From NCBI RefSeq assembly GCF_000516985.1, contig NW_006917096.1, positions 2,031,606 through 2,095,605 of the forward strand: a DNA stretch of 64,000 nt. Reading direction: 5' to 3'. Both the position numbers and the translations under genes were made by a program. The DNA is from Pestalotiopsis fici W106-1 (lineage: Eukaryota > Ascomycota > Sordariomycetes > Amphisphaeriales > Sporocadaceae). Below are positions 36,104-48,200 of this stretch, one piece after another (position 1 is the first letter of the stretch; the number at the start of each line of letters is the position of its first letter). Under the pieces are notes generated by a model. It was not told the DNA's origin. It saw only the letters and a program-made list of their open reading frames with translations, and ran no database searches.

Positions 36104-37296
36104 ATGCACGACGGTGTTCATCCGACCGGCTTCCTCGACAAGCGCTCGCGCCGCGCTTGGAATGGCCTTCTCGTCATCATTGGCATCATCTTTGTGACCT
36201 TGCTTGGTAAGAATGATCACGATCAGAACACCCTCTGCCTCTAGCTTCTGCTGTTCTTTTTGGCGAGCAAAACTGACGACCATCTCCTGACGCAGTCATG
36301 GCCGGCGCAATGGTCCATGAGATCATCGAATTCCAGGAAAAGACTCCCGAGGATATCAACAACCAGGAACAAGCCAACACCTGGATGATTTACAAGCGAG
36401 CTGCCGCTGCCGTCGACGATGGCCATCATCCCAACGCCGTCCTCACGCTGGTCCCGACCCTTGAGACCGTCGACTCGACCCCTGGACATGAAACCAACGC
36501 CATGTCGGTCATGATTGAAACCCTCATCACCATTGTCACCCAGACTGTTTATCCCAACTCCCATACCTCTACCACCCCGACTCCCAAGCACCCCTTCGGC
36601 TCGACCTCGGATGCTGCTTCGAGCACCACTGGGTCCCCCAAGGAGCATCCGTCCGAGGCTACCGCTGCCACTTCAGGCACTATTTCGACTGATGCCGTGG
36701 TCAAGACTGGTCTGATGTGGTGCGCAGACGGGCAGCGCCTCAATGACGTCTACACGCCCTGCACCTATGTCTACACGGAGCCTCCGTCTCCCAACGGCCA
36801 GGCCCAGGCCACCGGCGCCGCCATGCAGAGCACTCCCGTCGCCTCCTCTGCTGCCGGGCGCAAGCGTCCCTTGAGCTTGGTGCGGATCTGTCTGGACATC
36901 GCTCAATGGTCTATTGACAATTTCCCCGGATGGCATCCCGCCATTGACCACTATGCCAGCACCCACTCCCCGCATATCAATACCTTTGAAGACAAGCTCC
37001 GAAAGGCATTCAACAGACGTGTACGTCAAGACTCTCAGTACCGGCAGGCCGAAGCCAAAATGCAGCACTGCGTCGTCGCGGCCATGAAGATATGGACGGA
37101 GGCTGCCGTGCACAGCGCCAAGCTGCCGATCAAGGGCGATACCTCTGCCTGCGATGAAGAATTGAAGATCGAGATGGCTGCCCTCGAAGAGCAGATCCTC
37201 GAGTTGAACCGCCAGCTGGATACGTCCAAAGACGATCTCGACAAGTGCCAGAGAGCCTTTCCCCACCACGAGGGTACCAATATTCTACTCATATAA
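36104..37296 (+). CDS. Unknown single-pass membrane-anchored protein with C-terminal coiled coil
   Basis: Two exons, 36104-36206 and 36296-37296, joined across an 89-bp intron; 367 aa. The first exon supplies the start and most of the only hydrophobic segment (WNGLLVIIGIIFVTLLVMAG, residues 19-38), preceded by KRSRR, so a signal anchor with a short cytosolic N-terminus is likely. Residues ~55-175 are Ser/Thr/Pro-rich with Cys residues near WCADGQRLNDVYTPCTYVY, as in exported fungal proteins. Residues ~185-300 appear folded. The end is a heptad-like coiled coil (EIQ/L-rich, about 318-350). Without the first exon the protein would start at an internal Met and lose its anchor. No family is recognised. 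It could be a cell-wall or secretory-pathway protein. Confidence 0.75.
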
Positions 37297-38131
37297 GAGT
37301 CACTTCTTTGTGAGCCCCGACTTTCTTGTCCGAGAGCACATCATGTGAGAAACTCTCCCGAGATTGTATACATGTTTGTATGCACGATGGGTCGCAGTAC
37401 AACCTTTGGTTGGGGATTTGGTGGCAATGCTTTGGTTTGAGGAAGTGATTAAAAACTCCACTTTCCTATGAAGAAATGTAAATAAAGAGTCTCAGGCTAC
37501 TTGATGCCTGTTCCTGAAAAACAGGCATTGGACTTTCTGTCTCTCTGCCCCACCAGCCTTTTCTACGAAAATGGATATCCCAATATACAGTTCGGTTGAT
37601 GGAGAAATCATTCTTCACTTCGTGCAATCGTGATTCTCGAATGTAGACAAATGTCCTTGGTGTAACGAATTTTCTTCGGCTTTGAAGATATCTCAAGACT
37701 GGCCAGATGCCTTGATTATGTTGCACTTTGACTAATTATTCAAGACTAACTAAAGTAAATAGGTAGTCATGCACTGATTGATTATCGTACCATAATATTA
37801 TTTCATCCCTCTTTCACGAAATGATGTCGACTAAAAGGCTAAACAACTTTTGTCTTGAAAACTTTTGATCTGCGTCATACTTGATGCAAGTCTGCTATTC
37901 AACCGGCGTGGACCCAATGCTTCCAATGTCCAATGCAATATCAACATCCAACGCCAACAGTATCGTAATCACCGCATATCCCTACCAAGGATCAAATCAG
38001 AACTCACAACCAACCAAACTAAAATCTCTCATCTCCTCGAATCCCAGCCAGTCTGGTTTTCCAGGTCCATTCTGGCATGATTAGACTACACTCTCATACA
38101 CCCGTCCATGACCAAAAGATGGCTCTGTCCC
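37297..38131. other. Intergenic between two convergent genes
   Basis: Contains the 3' ends of the anchored-protein gene (+) and the polytopic-protein gene (-). Short frames only. Confidence 0.5.
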
Positions 38132-39556
38132 TTACCAATATACGTTCGACGCTTGAGGATAGAAGGGGCCGTTGTTATACGAGCAAGCATGAAACGACGA
38201 AGACGAGCAGCCTTCAGTGCATGCACCAGATGTCTCGTCCACATCCGTCAGGTGGACAGACGGGATCGGGTATGTCGACATTGCCCAGCCCACTTGCGCC
38301 CATGGCTCTGTCACTGTCGACGCCGATTCAAAGCCCGAGTCGGTATCTTGAGTCTTGCCAGACTCCTCCGGTGTCTGTGGCTGTGGCTGTGGCTGTGGCT
38401 GTGGTTGCGTCGGAGGCACCAGCTGGGGAAGGGTACCGTCGTCGCCGCTCGAGCGGTCGTTGCACGGCGTGTCGCAAGTGCACGCCTTTTCCGGGTCGTG
38501 ATTTGGACAGGTTTCGTCTCTCCGATGTTTCACTAGAATCTGCAGTGGGATCAAGATGGCAAAGATTAGGGAGACGTAGAGGTCTGTTGTGCCCCAAATG
38601 ACGAATTGGTAAGACGTGACTGTGAAAAGAGATCATGTGTCAGCCTTTTCAACTTCTAAACGTGACTTTGGTGGGTGGATGTATAGATTAGACCATCACT
38701 TACAAGTCATGTCGCACCAATTGGGCCATTCCATGATCTCCAAGAAGGCAACAAGGCTAAAGACTAGGCTATTGCGTAGTGATTCGAATTAGTATACGAC
38801 ACACGTTCGGGTGAGGCGCAAATCTCAAAACTTACCAGCCGAACCACACCAGGAGACTTGAATGAAAAATAGCCCAGGATCCATTCTTCAAGTACTCGCT
38901 CATATGAGTCAGAGGCAGCAACAGAGCAAGACCATAAGACATGTTCTTCCAGAACAGCGTGGTAATGTAGATGCCGTTCTCAACCGAGGCGCAACGCTGT
39001 AGATTCGCGACAGTGGTACCCGGGAATTCTCCCGTGAGGCTGAAAAGTTGCATGCCGAACCACAAGATGCTGAAGGAAATGCAGGTCCAACCAAGGGCGG
39101 AATTGATGCTCCGGTCATAGAGGCGAAACATGGCGTGCATCGAAATCATCTGGACGAAGAAGCTATCAACGGCCCAGGCGGTCGACCAGAGCACCAAGGA
39201 TTTGAAAAAAGCAAATTGATCCTTTCCGACGGGTGAGGATGAATGGGTTCCTAGGCCCTTTTCGACAAGATCTGTGTTCATTCCGACAAGTAAGCATCTG
39301 AAATACTCCGTGTTTGGTGTGTGAATGATGAATATATACCGAAATAGAGCCAGGATTGTCCCACGACACATCCTGCCCAGACACTGAATGGAAGTATCAG
39401 GTTCATTAGACAAGAGGACCTGCGGACACGCCACTCGGCGAAGAATCGCATGATCACGGCAACAAAGGAGACAGAAAGCAAAGAGATGAGGGTGTATAGG
39501 GGTGCATCCCTGCGAGCTCTCATCTCGCTTCCATCGAAGAACATGGTGTTTTCCAT
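38132..39556 (-). CDS. Polytopic membrane protein with Pro/Gln repeat tail, unknown family
   Basis: Four exons on the complement: 39556-39340, 39271-38836, 38768-38704, 38619-38132; introns 68, 67 and 84 bp; 401 aa. Several hydrophobic helices alternate with short loops (LYTLISLLSVSFVAVIMRFF, LILPFSVWAGCVVGQSWLYF, LGWTCISFSILWFGMQLFSL, and an LLVWFGCLVFSLVAFLEIM segment), about seven in total, followed by a cytosolic tail from residue ~265. The tail contains a cysteine cluster (CPNHDPEKACTCDTPC), a QPQPQPQPQP run encoded by a GTGGCT-type hexamer repeat near 38381-38406, and Ser-rich blocks. The second intron acceptor is the AG after GAACAC, because the nearer AG breaks the frame. A further in-frame ATG exists at 39634. 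The topology resembles fungal receptor-like proteins, but I see no PTH11 signature. Confidence 0.75.
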
Positions 39557-40662
39557 TGTTTCTACAAAGGCAAAAAGGCAGTTTACGCTAGCAGGTGTGT
39601 GAGAAGAGTGAAAGGATGGGAAATGGGACACCAAAGAGGCAGCTCAATAATGCCTGTGCCAGAGTCTTATATAGAAAAAGGGAATACCTTGCTAGACGCC
39701 CCGTGATTTACCCTCGGGTCCCTAAATGCAGTCTTCGGGCCAGAGCAATGCAGGAACAAAAAGTCAAACACTAGCCTCTGTCAAGGTGCGAATTCGGGAT
39801 ATCGTGCCACAACCTAATTATCAGTCATGTAAAAGGAGTCACTGGCCCCGGGTGGATGTGGAATGGCACGTTACAACACATACCACAGCAATCTTGAATA
39901 CATCTTCTATGGGGACTGAAATGAAGCAGATGGTTGTGTAAGCAGAATGGTACTAAACAGAGTTGAGATAGCTGTGGGATCTTCAATATCTCTTACCATA
40001 TTTTGGGAGATCTTGATGGTAATCAGTCAAAGATACATTAGCCATCAAGGCCATCCAGAAACAAGAGATGCCCCTTGAACAAAATTTCCAGGAACTGACG
40101 GCTGACTAGAAATTTTCGAATACCACCAGCTGTGCAGGGCAACATGATAAAAAGGATCGTGTTAAGCAATGGGCTATGATTATTCCCCAACAGCCAGCTA
40201 CAACCATCCGATAATCAACCTCGTTCCGACTTCTCAGCTATTTCAGAAAGTTCAAAAGCTCTTCGAAACATATTGAACCTACCCGAACCCGTGACGTTAC
40301 AATTTCTCCAAATGCTGATGACACATGATAATACTTTATACACTTTCAAGCACCATGGCCACAAGGTAAAGGCTCGAATCCCGCGCGTCTGAGAGGTTCC
40401 TGATGCGCAAATCCATTTTTTATAATGACGGATATTGTGAAGGTAGTGGTCATTAGGGATGACATTTTGCGCCTAACATCCGCTGGGGATTTGACGAGCT
40501 GATGGACTTACAAGGAGATTCATACGATCCGACTCGGGACTTTTCAAACTTTATGTGGATAAATGACTTGCTCTATGAAGGATATCCTGCTCAGGTTGTC
40601 TAGCTGCAGGAAATGACAGCGCCCTTTTCATGGGTGGACTCTTTCTCTCCCACCGTCAACAT
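39557..40662. other. Intergenic region
   Basis: Upstream region of the polytopic-protein gene and 3' flank of ARPC5. Nothing is supported. The motif GGCTCGAATCC near 40369 resembles a tRNA B-box but has no matching A-box fold. Confidence 0.45.
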
Positions 40663-41528
40663 TTACACCTTTCTCCAGTCCGTCATGCATCGGCCAATGC
40701 TGCCCAGGCCCGCAACGTCAACAACCTTTTCGTGCCAGCTCAACAAGACGCTCATGGCCGCACCAGTCGACTCATTGGCAGCGCCCGGTCGGCCGGACAT
40801 CTGGCTGAAGCCAGTCGCTTGTGGGGTCACATTGCTGCCTGCCCGTGTAGGTGCCTTGAGTCCGCTGGAAGCGCTCATGCCCTTGTACCTGTAAGAACAA
40901 TCTGTGGTCAGTCCCCTTTCTCCGTTGTGCGCTCCTCCCTCGATCATCGTTTCGTCTGGATCATACGTACAAGTACTTGGTCAGTACGTCGAGGAGCTCG
41001 CTGCCGCCTTCTGATGCGTAAATGCGTTGCAGCATCGGCGTCATTTCGCTCGCCTTGATGGACTGCAGAACTTCGAGAACTGTCTGGAGATGTGCGTCCT
41101 AGATTCCGAGGGGCTTCCCCCTCGTCAAAGATCAGCCCATTGTGCTTTCTCCCTTCAGATATCGCTCCAAACCCCCCCACCATACCGACATTAAAACCCC
41201 GTCTTGGGAGTCGTTATGTGGCAAAAGGCCGCAACACGAAACCCTCCTTTCCTTTTTCTCATCTTTGCCTTACCTTTGTAGCCTCATCACTATTGTAAAC
41301 CGGACTCTCGAGACAGCCCCTCAATGCGCCCTCGGCATCGCCGCCCCTGAGGAGCTGGCGCACGCCCTCTTTCAGCTGGCGGACGTCGGCATCGCTAATC
41401 TCGGGCAGCGGCGGGTGCAGCGTCGACGTGTCAAAGTTTTGCGAAGAGTCCGGGTCGAGGGCGTCGATATTGATGGTCCTCCACGCATCGGTGAGCGACG
41501 ACGCCGTATGTTGCTGAATGATGGACAT
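40663..41528 (-). CDS. arc15: Arp2/3 complex subunit 5 (p16-Arc)
   Basis: The smallest subunit of the Arp2/3 complex, which nucleates branched actin at endocytic patches. Exons on the complement: 41528-41274, 41098-40971, 40888-40663; introns 175 and 82 bp; 202 aa. The first exon includes AWRTINIDALDPDSSQNFD and GDAEGALRGCLESPVY. The second encodes DAHLQTVLEVLQSIKASEM, then ASEGGSELLDVLTKYLYKGM across the last junction. The end is LLSWHEKVVDVAGLGSIGRC followed by MTDWRKV, the usual family C-terminus. Animal ARPC5 has about 150 residues; fungal members are longer through a central insertion like the Ser/Gly-rich one here. An in-frame extension upstream of the chosen Met reads poly-Glu and is probably untranslated. 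Confidence 0.94.
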
Positions 41529-42971
41529 GATTGCTTCTTCTTCTTCGCCTTGTTGCTCGTTGGTTGGGTTTCGTCCTTTCTTATTGTGGAAAGTGTTGCG
41601 CTGCGATTCGTGTGACTGATTTCCAAAACTTTTGCGCACGACAGATGTCTGGAATTCCTTGATTCGTGCAATTGATTTTGGTTTCTGCAGTTGGTTGGGT
41701 ACTGGCTGGGGAAATCCAGAGGTCGCTGATGATGTCGGTAGACGTGCAATGGGGTTAATGGCGGGGCCTCGACGTTGGCTGGGCTTGGAGCTCCTGAGCT
41801 GCTGCGGGGCGAGGCTATCAGGCTTCTAGTGCAAGGAGAACCTCAGCTCAGGGAGGTTCACTGACGAGCGAGCAGTGGGTGGACCTTGGCACCCTCACTA
41901 GACATTAGCTTGGTTATGTGATTACCTAATAAAGTATAGAAGGTTATCGCAGCACCGCCACAATCAACAAGCGCTGGAGTCTACAGTGTCAAAGCCCTCC
42001 AAGGTTGTATGGTCAAATTATCATAAGTCCATAATAAAATACAAACAACAGCCGTTCTTGTTTTTTTTTTTGTGGAAAGTGAACAGTCTCTGTAATACTC
42101 GTGAATGAATTCCAACTCATATCATTAGTAGTATCGTAGGAAACGAGCCTTTCCCAAGACTTTGTCATATAGGCCTTTGCCCTTACATGACTGCCAAAGA
42201 AGCGAAAGTAGAAACACACCCGCAGCCCTCTCTACTATGCTATCGACCAACTCATTGGCAAATTGCTCTTCCATTATGTACAGCTTCTGAACCACCCCGT
42301 CCTCGTGTAATTGGTACCCGTTGTGAGCCTAATATTGTATTGCTGCAGTGAATGTCTTTTCAAGTTTAGGTAATTTTATCAATGTCAACTTTCCAGATCT
42401 AGCTCTGCCCGTGATCCAATAGATTTAGTTCTCAAGACTGTCGTGTACCTCTCCTTTCAGCCAAACGCTGAGACTGTCCTACTCTGGCGTTCCCGGCCCC
42501 ATGGTCGCCAAAAGACCAATTGAATGTGATTGCATGTGAATCTGCGACCAATTCCTGACGAATTCTCATACCCTTATATACTAGTGCTTTTAGTAATTAT
42601 CGGCCAAGCTCAGGTTTCTTGCGTTCTGGCAGGTTCATTGCAGGGGCAATCGAGGCCTCAGTGTAGTCGTTGCCAAGGGGACATTTCTTTGAAAATCTCG
42701 TCGCAAACTGTTTTCTTAAAGTTTTGTCGGTTCAAGAAATCTATTCTCGGAGAGAGGTAGGTCAAGATGGAAGAAGCGAGCCTTTTGATTCGAGAAATGC
42801 TATGGTTGTCCTTTGACTTTGTCTTGTCCAGGTATTCTACAACATTCCTCTGCTCAACGCTGGCTCAAGTTGCGAATATGCTACGTCTCCAAGTAAGCAA
42901 AGACATGTGTTATCATCTTGCCACGACATCACATAGCGTAGAGAGACCAAAATATGGAAGCTTTCTTGGCT
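41529..42971. other. Intergenic; start of the gene-poor block
   Basis: Upstream region of ARPC5, with an 11-base T run at 42061-42071. No supported gene. Confidence 0.45.
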
Positions 42972-43226
42972 TTAGAACTCGTCGAGCCTTTTTCTTGAAA
43001 TTTTCCTAGTCCTTCTGTCCCAAAGCTTGTTCAAACGCTTTCGTAACGGCGTCGCTCTTTTAGGATTTTTGGGTAGGACAAGCTTCTCGAGCTTCTTGAA
43101 TGCGGTAGCCATCTGATTGCATTCAGAGGCCAGTTGGGCCAACTCGTCTCCAGAGTCAGAGGTTTCTATAAGACCGAGCAAGAGCTTTTCTAAATTATCT
43201 AATGTCCGTTTTAGTGCTTCAAGACT
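42972..43226 (-). pseudogene. Relic of a STAND/NLR-like protein N-terminal domain
   Basis: The minus strand reads LEALKRTLDNLEKLLLGLIE, then DSGDELAQLASECNQMATAF with a Lys/Leu-rich helix and KRLNKLWDRRTRKISRKRLDEF before a TAA. Fungal STAND NTPases (NACHT or NB-ARC) often start with a helical domain in which a 'D-L/ELA..C...A..L...L..L' segment is followed by a basic 'K.W....I..L..RLDEF' helix. No initiating exon or downstream NTPase P-loop is visible, and the frame has stops on both sides, so it looks like an isolated relic. Chance similarity cannot be excluded. Confidence 0.35.
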
Positions 43227-44287
43227 TCACCGGCAAGTGGTAGCAGTCTTTTAATATCCTGCCTGGACCGAGGCGGTGCCATGTTTGAGCATTCACCTAA
43301 GTTTGGCGATGCCAGGAAATGGTCTCATGATAAGTGATACACATGCATCATCATGGCCAATCATCTCGAAGATACCTTGGTTGACTACCTTTCCATTGTT
43401 GCAAGTTCCGCACCTGGACCTTTTATTTGGAGTGACAGAAAAAAGTCATATACCAACAATACCCGCATCATGTAACCATATAATGTCACACAGGTAGCCA
43501 AATACATAAAATAAATCGACCGCACCACTGAATTCAGCTTGAAGTTACCACCCTACGATGTACATGCTTGTCGTGTTGCTATGCTAGTAATGCTGTATCG
43601 AGAGCAGCGGATAGAGAAAGCAGCAGAGTCCGAAAGAGCCATTCTCACTTCATACTAATACCGTGTTGACCTTTGTTACGAATCTTGATGGTTCAACTGT
43701 AAGACCTGCGTCTATAAGGGCGTAGTGCGTGTTGCAATTGTCAGCTGGAGAGCTAGAATCCATTGGAGAGTTGAACAGCTTTCAATCTATTGACTAGGTA
43801 GTATGGAAACCAGCCGGGCTGGCGGTTGGACTGTGGAACCAACCAATCAAATCACCGTTATAATTATTATAATAACGTGTAAAAAAAAATCGAAGATATT
43901 CATTCGCGGTAAATCTTCCGTGAAATAATAGAGATGTCCAATAAGATCTGGAATAGGAAAAAGAAAAAAAAAAAAAAGAACTTGAATAGTTTGGGCTTTA
44001 TTTTTATCGTATTCTGGTTTGTTTCAGCTGACCTCAACCTTGTCTCAGCTGTAATGAGTTGCCAGTGGGCCGAAATGCCTGTCTGCTATGGCCGTTTTTT
44101 TATCTAACGTGGCTGGAGTCTGGACTGCGCAACGGCACCCAAAACCAACGCCATTGCCCAGGGTCGTCATCCCCTGATTAACCACTTTTCACAACAGGCA
44201 AAGTATCAAAAAAAACTACCTCATCAGTGCCATCTGATTCTCACACCTGGCCCATGTCCACAAAAGCAAGGAACCTGATCCAAACTC
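43227..44287. other. Intergenic; nothing supported
   Basis: Contains a 14-base A run at 43964-43977 and AT-richer stretches. No coding signal. Confidence 0.45.
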
Positions 44288-45107
44288 TTGCTTGAGACAG
44301 TTCTCGGAACGTATCCATTCGTACTTGGCTCTATATCGGCAACCTGCACCCTGCCATATTGCCATAAACCTGCTCGAGCGTTGCTCCGGCGCAATACGCC
44401 CATTCCCTCGACGGGATTAGGATGCAATCCCATGGTTGCGGTAAGTTCCACGGGTTCATGTACGCCAACTTGGATATCCGACCGGACGAACCCAAGCAGA
44501 CAGTTCCAGATCGGATCCTTGCCTTTGAACAATATGGCGGCAAAATCGCTTAAAAAACGTGGGCCATATCATATATTCCAAACGACGCGCCATCGAGATG
44601 GGATAAGAAAAGAGACAGCAAACATGGACAAGGAAAAACTCAATACGGTAGAGCAGCCCGAAACGCTGGCCATGATTCCCTTCAGCCCTGTCCGCCTCCC
44701 TGTGTCGACGGCCCTTTCTTCCAAGTCCGGTTACCATGGTCCGAAATTTGCAGATCGGGGATTTGTCGTCCTGACTGGGCTGACCTGCACCGAATTCATC
44801 TCGCTCATCGCAACTATGATGCCGCTTTCAGGCAAAGGCAAGTTTTCTCTAACTTTGTACAGAGCAGTGATGAGTGCATTTGCAGATCAAATACTGCACT
44901 CACTCTGCCACGTGGATAGGGTAAGCCATAGAAGCAGGAAGATACTGCAGGGTGCACCAGTGAGAATAGCCGCGAGAAAGCTTGCCGGCTTGCGACAAGA
45001 CAGATCAGACGGGCAGGTTATTAGATGTCGAAATATACAAAGTATACAATCTTACAACTCGTATATGAGTAACACGATTCGCCTGTTGCTTGTCCCAAAG
45101 AACAGGC

Positions 45108-45126
45108 AGGCAGGCAGGCAGGCAAG
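45108..45126. repeat. GCAG tetranucleotide repeat
   Basis: Four to five tandem CAGG/GCAG units, within AACAGGCAGGCAGGCAGGCA. Confidence 0.7.
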
Positions 45127-45220
45127 CTGCGGCACCAGCCCTGGTTGCTTTAAAAAACGTGGAAGCAATCAAGCGAGCGATCGGCACTTAAGCGAGTCGC
45201 ATCTCGCTTTCTGCTTACCG

Positions 45221-45243
45221 TTTTTTTTTTTTTTTTTTTTTTT
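45221..45243. repeat. T23 homopolymer
   Basis: An uninterrupted run of 23 T, the longest in the window. Confidence 0.9.
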
Positions 45244-48200
45244 CCTTTTTGGCAACAGCAATTGACTTTCAAGACTTACCGGTGTGCCAGGGGCTGTCTC
45301 TTCAAATCAATGTAAGAGTCAGAGATAAACCCATGCGAACGAAGAAGCAAGAAGCGTTTGAGCATGCCGAACAGAAACGGCTTGCTGGAATCCAAGTGAA
45401 TGTTGTCGAGTTGCGATCATACCATACATGGAAGATCTTTGATGCAACGTCAAAAGTACCCCGTAATCTGCATACAACAGCAAATGTCAATCACGTACCA
45501 TTGCTGTCGAAAAGCATCCTACAGGAAGCGACATTTCGTCGCAATGCATCTGCATGTCTATGGCTAGGATTGCATGAAAGATTTCGACACTGCAATGCAT
45601 CCTCTCGAAGTGCCGAGTCAGCGTAGGTTCGCCGCGTGAGCACAATCCAACATCAAGGATGACAAACAATTTCTGCCTGGCTTACAACAAGTATCAGATG
45701 TACGAAAGGATGACAGCATCATCTCCCGAGGGGGGGCGGGAGCATACGCAGAATAACGATTCGGTCAAATATCTGTTGGTTTGTCAATACCTCATCTCGC
45801 TTTACTGAAATGGTTGCAGATCATCTTCCTTGCTGGTGAACCGGATTGCCGGGCCTCATAGCCCATTGACTCGGGTTGATCTCACTGTCGCTCTCCTTTT
45901 CCCAACCAGGAGAAGAAAAATTCTTCATTGACACGTCAATCAGTCAGTCCCATTAGCGAAAAAGCAATAGTAATAGGAGGAGACGAAACAAACAAAAACA
46001 GAACCGAATGAAAAAAGCCTTTTGCGACTATTTCTTGTCTAGCTCGAGATTGATCAATTCGTACGTACTTTGTGAGACGGGATGGGTTCCCCGGAGCCAA
46101 CATTAAGCAGGGGGCCAAGGGTATCTCGGCGCTTGTCAGAGACGAACCCTTTGATTGCGACAAGGGAGTGGCCAGCAAACCCTGTGTAATGTTAGTCTCA
46201 TGAGAAAGTTTACTTGCCACGTACAATAATGATATGATGCTCGTTCTGCTTCAGCAACAACCAATGCGCGTGATCTGCCAATGATGCGTTTGGTCGATCT
46301 GTCGAACATGACTCGAGATATGACAATATTGATGTCTGGGCCTGACTTGGGTGTGCATTGTCAAAAAGATTTATTTGACAGGTGTTAGCCTCAGTTAATC
46401 TTTCGTCGGTGGAGTTCGTCCTACTTAACGGTGTTGACCGCGGCCGGGGGGGAATGCTCGTGTGGAGCTGTTCATCAGTTTCTGGAATCTCGAGAGAACA
46501 TGTCCTGTGTGGCCCTAGTGTAGTAGTGTAGCAATGCCCATGGCCCAGGTTTTCGGAAGCTCCCAAGCTCCAAGACATGTTCTGCAGCATGCATCGGTAG
46601 CCAGTAGCCCGTGAATGGAGCCTCCATCGCAAAAGAGTGGACACCTGCCTGCTATGAGGCTGGCCGCTGAGAAGCTAAGAGAGCTACATAGTGTATGAAA
46701 GATGGGGCCAACTTGAAGCTGGTAGGGGTCCTCCTTGACCGCCATCCGAAGCCATCATGACAGCGGGCTCCAGATTGATATCATCTCTTGTTCCGTCTTT
46801 GTGGGCAACTACGTATGGACCTCTGCGCACGAAGCGGAGATCGGGAACGCCGATTGTAGATCCTTGTGTCTAAACACGAAACTTTACCTGGACATCACAG
46901 ACCAGAAGGCGTTCCTGCTCTCTGGCCACATGGTCGTGGTGTTCGTCCGCAGTGGAGCGGAAGGTCTAAAAGTCGGTAAACGGTCCTCCCGTCGAGGCGG
47001 AAGCATCGGGGGTCTAGCCGGTGAGGAATGGGATGGCCGAGCCGGGTAAGAAGGCCACCATGAGCCGGACGCCAATGGAAAGCCACCGAGGCGACTCGTC
47101 GCGGAAGGCGGGTTGAAAGCCGGGGAGCGTCGTCCTGTCTTTTGGGTGCCGACCAGGGGGGCCCACAGCAGAGTAGTGCTGCCGGAAGATTTGTCGTCGT
47201 CCATAAGAACTGTTCTAGAAAACCAACTAGCTGTCCCGTTGGAACGGAATCACCCTGGAGGCAGCGGAACCGGCCAAGCCCGCCAATATACGCGAGATGG
47301 GCGAGAGCCAGAGCCTTGGGGCTCGCGTCGATATTTGAGAAGTACGTAGGTACGAATTACCCACCTCAAGATGATCATCTGTTTAAGCAACAAGCGAAGT
47401 GGATGGCGTCTTTCCACTTCCTCTGATCTTGACAAGCCTAAAAGTCAATAAGAAGCTCATTGCTGGGTCGCAAAGACCCTGACGTTGCGAGTACTGGTTC
47501 ACGTCCTGAAGCATTGATAGCAGACTGGAGCACGACAAAGAGCCCACATGTCCTTCTGCCATGAGTTGAGTCTTGGCGAAGGTCCCAGAAGGAGTCCCAG
47601 CTGTCGCGAATCCTACCAGGGTTGCCAATGCGGAATTGAAACTACCGAAGTGGTTGAACCGTGCTCTACTGTTATTGCTCACTAAATCTCGACCATTAGT
47701 TGGATAGTCCATATGAATAAGACATGCAGGCTGTGCTGTATCGCATACGTATCCATATGTACGGTCGATCCGCGCAGTGATTGACTTATGACAAGGTGAT
47801 CACCGGCTCGGCATTGGGGGCATCATGTAGTTCGTCTGTACTCTTCATCTTGCCCATGTCTGTCACATGATGCTTATACAAAGCGCGGACGGCGAAGAGA
47901 TGATCATCTGGCTTTTCTCAACGGTGGAAATGTCCCTGATCTGCACTTTCAGGACGGACGAGCCACCATCATGTCAATGGTTTGACTCCTCGTGCTGGCG
48001 CGCGATAGATGATGGGTCATGGCTCTGGGCCAATCTCTGCCGCTGTCAGATGGAAGCTGTGATGGAAGCATAATGGAAGACCCAAGAAGAGCGGATACTC
48101 TGTCCGGTAGTGCCAAAGTCGACACCCGTTGGCTCTCTGTTCGACCTGTGGCCATGTTCTCATCCAGAATCATGTTGGTGCTGGACGTACACCTCTTTTC

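Noticed and set aside
40360..40395. tRNA B-box-like GGCTCGAATCC
   Set aside because: No matching A-box or acceptor stem lies upstream within normal tRNA length.
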